26,241 nt of DNA from Oceanospirillaceae bacterium (GTDB lineage: Bacteria > Pseudomonadota > Gammaproteobacteria > Pseudomonadales > Balneatricaceae): the NCBI GenBank assembly GCA_003523085.1, contig DPHD01000007.1:24950-51190 (forward strand), given 5' to 3'. The notes under the pieces were generated by a model. It was not told the DNA's origin, did not search any database, and saw only the letters and a program-made list of their open reading frames with translations. Shown in pieces: positions 23,205-26,241 of the stretch (positions are counted from its first letter, which is position 1; every line of letters begins with the position of its first letter). Both the position numbers and the translations under genes were made by a program.

Positions 23205-23293
23205 CGTCTTTGCGAGCGAAGCGTAGCAATCCAAACCCGCGGTGTATGGACTGCCACGGCGCTTCGCTCCTCGCAGAGACGGATTTGGATTGC
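23205..23293. repeat. Dispersed palindromic (REP-like) element
   Basis: Arms CGTCTTTGCGAGCGAAGCG (23205-23223) and CGCTTCGCTCCTCGCAGAGACG (to 23281) are imperfect inverted complements. A second perfect 10-bp pair, GCAATCCAAA (23226-23235) and TTTGGATTGC (23284-23293), interleaves with them. This is the widespread GCGAGCGAAGCG / GCAATCCA repeat type, related to 3243-3315. It sits after the last gene of the importer unit and before a convergent small gene, so it may also act at transcript 3' ends. Confidence 0.75.
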
Positions 23294-23300
23294 CACAGAC

Positions 23301-23579
23301 CTATGATCTGGTCAGCCCTTGCATAGAACTCCCTTTCTTATTAGTTATCGTTTTTCTTTGTGCAATAATTGCCTTAATTGCTGCTTCCTGCTTAATGGAT
23401 AACTCGGCTTCCAGTGCAAGGGGGTCGTCTATGGGACGAAGAGTATCGTTGACACGATAAAGCCCTATATCTTTTAATCGAGCATCATTAAGGTGGGCAA
23501 CAGACCGCAGCGTATAACGCTGACGTGCGCGCAGATTTTGTTGTTCAAATAGTGCGAGTAGTAAACTTAATAAAGCCAC
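23301..23579 (-). CDS. Small DUF1127-like protein
   Basis: A 92-residue protein whose centre reads RYTLRSVAHLNDARLKDIGLYR, matching the DUF1127 (YjiS-like) pattern of short arginine-rich proteins with a conserved LKDIGL. A hydrophobic N-terminal stretch (VALLSLLLALF) precedes it. The C-terminal third (ALEAELSIKQEAAIKAIIAQR) is helical and charged. The GTG at 23579 is preferred because AAGGAG lies 6 nt upstream; the ATG at 23585 directly abuts that sequence and is the alternative. Family members have been linked to RNA handling and small-metabolite stress responses in other bacteria. No specific role can be given here. It is a single gene on the minus strand. Confidence 0.65.
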   Translation of the reverse strand: MALLSLLLALFEQQNLRARQRYTLRSVAHLNDARLKDIGLYRVNDTLRPIDDPLALEAELSIKQEAAIKAIIAQRKTITNKKGSSMQGLTRS

Positions 23580-23905
23580 ATCCATCTCCTTCTTAATGAA
23601 GGCCGGGATCAAAATAGACGGGTTATAAGAGCACTTAGGGGTAGGCTATTACAGGGCCGTGATATTTAAATCCACGGCCGTTGGTAATTCTACCTTTTAG
23701 CGCGTGGGACGAAAATTCGTCGCCATCCATTTATTGACGGCGCAAATGTGCGTTGATAAAAATCGTTGGGATAATTGAATCATCGAATTCGCCTCGTCTG
23801 GATTGCGTTAATAAAAAGTAGAAACTTATTTAAACATAAGCTTATGTTTATGCCAATGCTAAAAATGAAATAATTGTTATTAATTTCATGTGTTTGAGTG
23901 GGGTG
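23580..23905. other. Non-coding gap with two palindromes
   Basis: About 325 bases without a supportable gene. It holds GGCCGTG (23655-23661) with CACGGCC (23673-23679) around an 11-nt AT-rich loop, and the 20-bp perfect palindrome at 23831-23850. The first lies upstream of the DUF1127-like gene and could be part of its 5' region. The second lies just beyond the 3' end of the minus-strand transporter unit. Confidence 0.5.
23831..23850. promoter_or_regulatory. 20-bp perfect palindrome
   Basis: TAAACATAAGCTTATGTTTA equals its own reverse complement over all 20 bases and has no spacer. Read on the minus strand it lies 56 bases past the transporter stop and is followed by a moderately T-rich stretch with a TTTTT run. 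It could therefore be a weak terminator. As double-stranded DNA it looks like a binding site for a dimeric regulator. Confidence 0.5.
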
Positions 23906-25171
23906 TTAAATGAAGGCGTTATAGACGAAATAAGCAGCGCTATTTATTGCATAGAGCAGGGCAATTGGAAGGCTGTTTGCGCGGGCAACATGACTGCCCT
24001 TAAGGTGGTAGTTGCCCTGTATAGCTAGCAAAGTACCCGACACTGGATTAATAGCGCTGCCTAAACCCCAAGCGGAGAGAAAGGTCATGGCTAACAGATT
24101 AGGATTGGGGTCGAGGGTTAATAACACCGGTGCAATGACCGCCATAATCATGATGGCATGTACACCTAAGCGCGCCGCTATGAGACAAAACCCTAGGGTT
24201 AGGCTGGCTTCAAATGGCCCGTAAGTGTTAAACGGTAGCCAAGGCGGCAACACCTTAAACAATTCACCTAAACCAATGGCAAATACACCAGCGGCTAAAA
24301 ACAATACCGTTTCGTTATGCATGTTGGCCAGTCGATTTGTAATATGGCTATGTAGCTGGGTTAGACGCCCTTCATAAGCTAGCACTATCACTACCAGCAA
24401 TGGCGCGCTGATGGCAATGATCTGGGTGATTGCTAGCTGTGGCCATATGTCGTGAGCAACAATAACGGCTACCGCCAGTAAACTAGGCAATACTAAGCTG
24501 CGGCCTTTTAGTGGGTAGCCGGAGAGCTCGGATTCAGCTGTTTGGTTTTTCCAATATAGGTACAGCAAGCTAATAAAACCCATGGGCGCTCCAACGGCCA
24601 TTACCGTGAGCAAATTCATATCCGGCACTAAGCTCAAGGTGTATGCCATAGCAGCAAAGAAGGGCGACCAAAGCGCGCACACACCAAAATTAATAGACAA
24701 CATACTGGCCGTGCGAGTATCGATTGTACGGCTGTGGCGTAATCTGTCTGCGATAATAAGTAGTGCTGAAATGTTGATGATAGCGCTAAAAAAATGACCC
24801 GAAGCCAGGGTGCTAATCAGGCCCTTTTTACCTTTTGGCGGGGTGCAGGTTTTACTGGTTTTGGAGGGGGTGGCTATAAGGCTCAAAAAGCTAACTGCTG
24901 CCAGCATTGCTAGCAGGCTGGTATTGCTGTTAATTAGGTTGATAAGAGGTGTTGGAGAGCCTTCTAGAGCGCTGTAACCTAGGCTTATGACACCCACTGC
25001 AATCAGAATGCTGGATTGAACCAGAGAGCGGCGCGCCAATAGAGAAAATGAGGCTAGGGCAAAACCCCAAAGTAATAGGCCGGCCACCAAGTAAAGGGGT
25101 GCGTAAACCAGAGCAAATACGCTGGCAAGTGTGCCTAATGCTAGGCTATAGCCGCGTATTGCTTGCGTCAC
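23906..25171 (-). CDS. Multi-pass membrane transporter, ion-transporter-superfamily-like
   Basis: A 421-residue protein with about 11-12 hydrophobic segments and a short basic cytoplasmic loop (SKTSKTCTPPKGKKG, residues about 104-118). Features suggesting an IT-superfamily type carrier (anion or dicarboxylate exchangers) are two helix-breaking segments with polar residues, one in each half: SINFGVCALWSPFFAA and SAWGLGSAINPVSGTLLAI. I cannot name the family with certainty; gluconate, C4-dicarboxylate and arsenite-type carriers have similar layouts. The start is GTG, overlapping the GST stop (GTGA), so expression is coupled to that gene. Confidence 0.7.
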   Translation of the reverse strand: MTQAIRGYSLALGTLASVFALVYAPLYLVAGLLLWGFALASFSLLARRSLVQSSILIAVGVISLGYSALEGSPTPLINLINSNTSLLAMLAAVSFLSLIATPSKTSKTCTPPKGKKGLISTLASGHFFSAIINISALLIIADRLRHSRTIDTRTASMLSINFGVCALWSPFFAAMAYTLSLVPDMNLLTVMAVGAPMGFISLLYLYWKNQTAESELSGYPLKGRSLVLPSLLAVAVIVAHDIWPQLAITQIIAISAPLLVVIVLAYEGRLTQLHSHITNRLANMHNETVLFLAAGVFAIGLGELFKVLPPWLPFNTYGPFEASLTLGFCLIAARLGVHAIMIMAVIAPVLLTLDPNPNLLAMTFLSAWGLGSAINPVSGTLLAIQGNYHLKGSHVARANSLPIALLYAINSAAYFVYNAFI

Positions 25172-25845
25172 GATGGCGTTTTAGCAGTAAATATTTTTGC
25201 TAACGTAGCTTGCTCTCTTTGTACCAAGGCCTGCCATGTGGGTAGCTGCATCATATGATCAAAATAGGTGGCTAACGTGGGCCAGCGCTGCGGATCAATG
25301 GTCTCGCGACCATGCATCAAATTGATCATTTGAGTGGTGATGGCTACGTCAGCTAGGGTAAAAGTATCTTCAACAAAATACCTTTGTTTTCCAAGCTGGG
25401 CCGTTAAATAGTCAAATAGCGCCGGTATCTTGTGGGTAAGAGCTTCCTGCACCGGGGCTTCGTCGGTAGCTTTGCCATATATAGGGCGTAAGGTGCGCTG
25501 TCTGAACACAGTGAAAGTGAGGTAGGGCGCCAGCTCATAATCGGCAAACTTCTCTAGCCAGCGTACCTGAGCTCTGGCTTTTGCACTGCCGGGCATCAAT
25601 TGCTCTAGGCCAGCATGGTTGAGGGTTTCGATGAGGTAGTTACATATCACGCTGGAGTCGGCTTGATACCAATTGTCCTCTTGTAACACTGGGATCTTCT
25701 TCAGTGGGCTTATTTTAATAAAATCCTCCGGCATGCTCACGGGGGCCACAACGTTGAGCTTATACTCGGTGTTGGAGCAACTTAGTAGGTACATTACCTT
25801 GCGTACGAAGGGAGATAATGGGGCGCCGTGTAGGGTGTAGGCCAT
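25168..25845 (-). CDS. Glutathione S-transferase family protein
   Basis: A 225-residue cytoplasmic GST. The thioredoxin-fold domain (1-80) begins YTLHGAPLSPFVRKV, with a Ser at position 11 in the catalytic region, followed by SPLKKIPVL (cis-proline) and ADSSVICNYL, which binds the gamma-glutamyl group. The C-terminal helical domain has FTLADVAITTQM, the usual N-capping box. Start 25845 is taken because the fold begins there. A TTG 60 bases upstream would add residues with no counterpart in the family. The ribosome binding site is weak. It would conjugate or thiol-process small electrophiles. It overlaps the following membrane protein gene, suggesting a shared task such as detoxification plus export, which is unproven. 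Confidence 0.88.
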   Translation of the reverse strand: MAYTLHGAPLSPFVRKVMYLLSCSNTEYKLNVVAPVSMPEDFIKISPLKKIPVLQEDNWYQADSSVICNYLIETLNHAGLEQLMPGSAKARAQVRWLEKFADYELAPYLTFTVFRQRTLRPIYGKATDEAPVQEALTHKIPALFDYLTAQLGKQRYFVEDTFTLADVAITTQMINLMHGRETIDPQRWPTLATYFDHMMQLPTWQALVQREQATLAKIFTAKTPS

Positions 25846-25994
25846 GGAGGATTTCTCAAAATAAACAAGACGTACTATTGTGGCTGAGGTGCTGGTTAAA
25901 CTCAAACGATATACCTGCTTTCTTCTAATATACTGAGCTTAAGGGATGAATAACTAAGTAGTTGAAATAAACACACTTATTTTATAATTAGTGC

Positions 25995-26023
25995 TTGACA
26001 GAAAAGGGCTCAATCACTAATAT
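25995..26023 (+). promoter_or_regulatory. Sigma-70 promoter of the tRNA-Glu gene
   Basis: TTGACA (25995-26000), a 17-base spacer and TAATAT (26018-26023): a perfect -35, optimal spacing and a one-mismatch -10. It is followed by GCGCAC, a GC-rich discriminator of the kind seen at growth-rate-controlled stable RNA promoters. The start is expected near 26030, about 42 bases before the mature tRNA. Confidence 0.85.
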
Positions 26024-26071
26024 GCGCACTCCAGTTTGGTACGGCCAACAGGCAATACCAACCGCGAATGT

Positions 26072-26147
26072 GTCCCGTTCGTCTAGTGGTCTAGGACACT
26101 GCCCTTTCACGGCGGTAACAGGGGTTCGAACCCCCTACGGGATACCA
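26072..26147 (+). tRNA. tRNA-Glu (anticodon UUC)
   Basis: A 76-base gene with encoded CCA (26145-26147). The anticodon loop CTTTCAC (26104-26110) carries TTC at 26106-26108, closed by CTGCC/GGCGG. The T arm has GGTTCGAACCC and the D arm begins GTCTAGTGG. It aligns closely with E. coli tRNA-Glu. The acceptor stem is GTCCCGT/ACGGGAT, so the first pair is G1-U72 instead of the usual G1-C72. A strong promoter lies upstream. No intron or second tRNA is visible before the window ends. Confidence 0.96.
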
Positions 26148-26191
26148 CTATTTTTAGTTAGTGTTTTTATAGGCATTAACTTTCGCAAAGT

Positions 26192-26206
26192 CGCCTCATA
26201 GAGGCG
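26192..26206 (+). other. Small hairpin downstream of tRNA-Glu
   Basis: CGCCTC (26192-26197) and GAGGCG (26201-26206) form a 6-bp hairpin with a 3-base loop, 45 bases after the tRNA. The following bases (GTTGAGCAAATAG) have no U-run, so it is not a typical terminator. It may be a processing or stability structure in the tRNA transcript, or chance. Confidence 0.35.
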
Positions 26207-26241
26207 GTTGAGCAAATAGTAAAGGTTAACCATAAGCCTTC

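Noticed and set aside
25995..26201. Open reading frame across the tRNA gene
   Set aside because: It runs through the promoter and the whole tRNA-Glu, has no ribosome binding site and shows no protein-like composition.

Overview
The window reads as the chromosome of an aerobic, heterotrophic, probably marine gammaproteobacterium. This is inferred from protein family signatures: TRAP and Liv-type transporters, a CrbS/CrbR-like acetate-switch pair, FadD-type ligases, an E. coli-like tRNA-Glu and GCGAGCGAAGCG-type dispersed palindromes. Base composition is moderate and coding is dense. No integrase, transposase, CRISPR array or phage gene is visible.

Left block (about 30-9820). A minus-strand unit encodes a TRAP transporter (binding protein, small permease, large permease) and an amidase-signature hydrolase. 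Divergent from it is a plus-strand unit: a TetR regulator, an Ntn-hydrolase acylase of the penicillin/AHL-acylase type (split by a one-base frameshift), a FadD-like acyl-CoA ligase and an EamA exporter. The combination suggests uptake and hydrolysis of an amide-linked, probably fatty-acylated compound: amide cleavage, CoA activation of the acid, and export of the amine or an intermediate. The substrate is not known.

Middle block (about 9850-23200). A small protein gene and a NarL-type response regulator face a very long SLC5-transporter/PAS/histidine kinase/receiver hybrid that matches CrbS; the response regulator matches CrbR. Divergent from the kinase runs a seven-gene unit: long-chain acyl-CoA synthetase, LivG-, LivH-, LivM-, LivK- and LivF-like ABC components, and a PaaK-like ligase with an altered P-loop. 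It looks like an import-and-activate system for an organic acid, probably controlled by the adjacent two-component system. The intergenic region between kinase and synthetase holds a compact nest of three inverted repeats (14566-14619), the most striking non-coding structure here.

Right block (about 23200-26241). It contains a DUF1127-like small protein, a multi-pass membrane transporter of uncertain substrate translationally coupled to a glutathione S-transferase, and a tRNA-Glu gene behind a near-consensus sigma-70 promoter. Palindromic dispersed repeats lie at 3243-3315, 21862-21919 and 23205-23293. All functional assignments come from reading motifs by eye; no database search was run.
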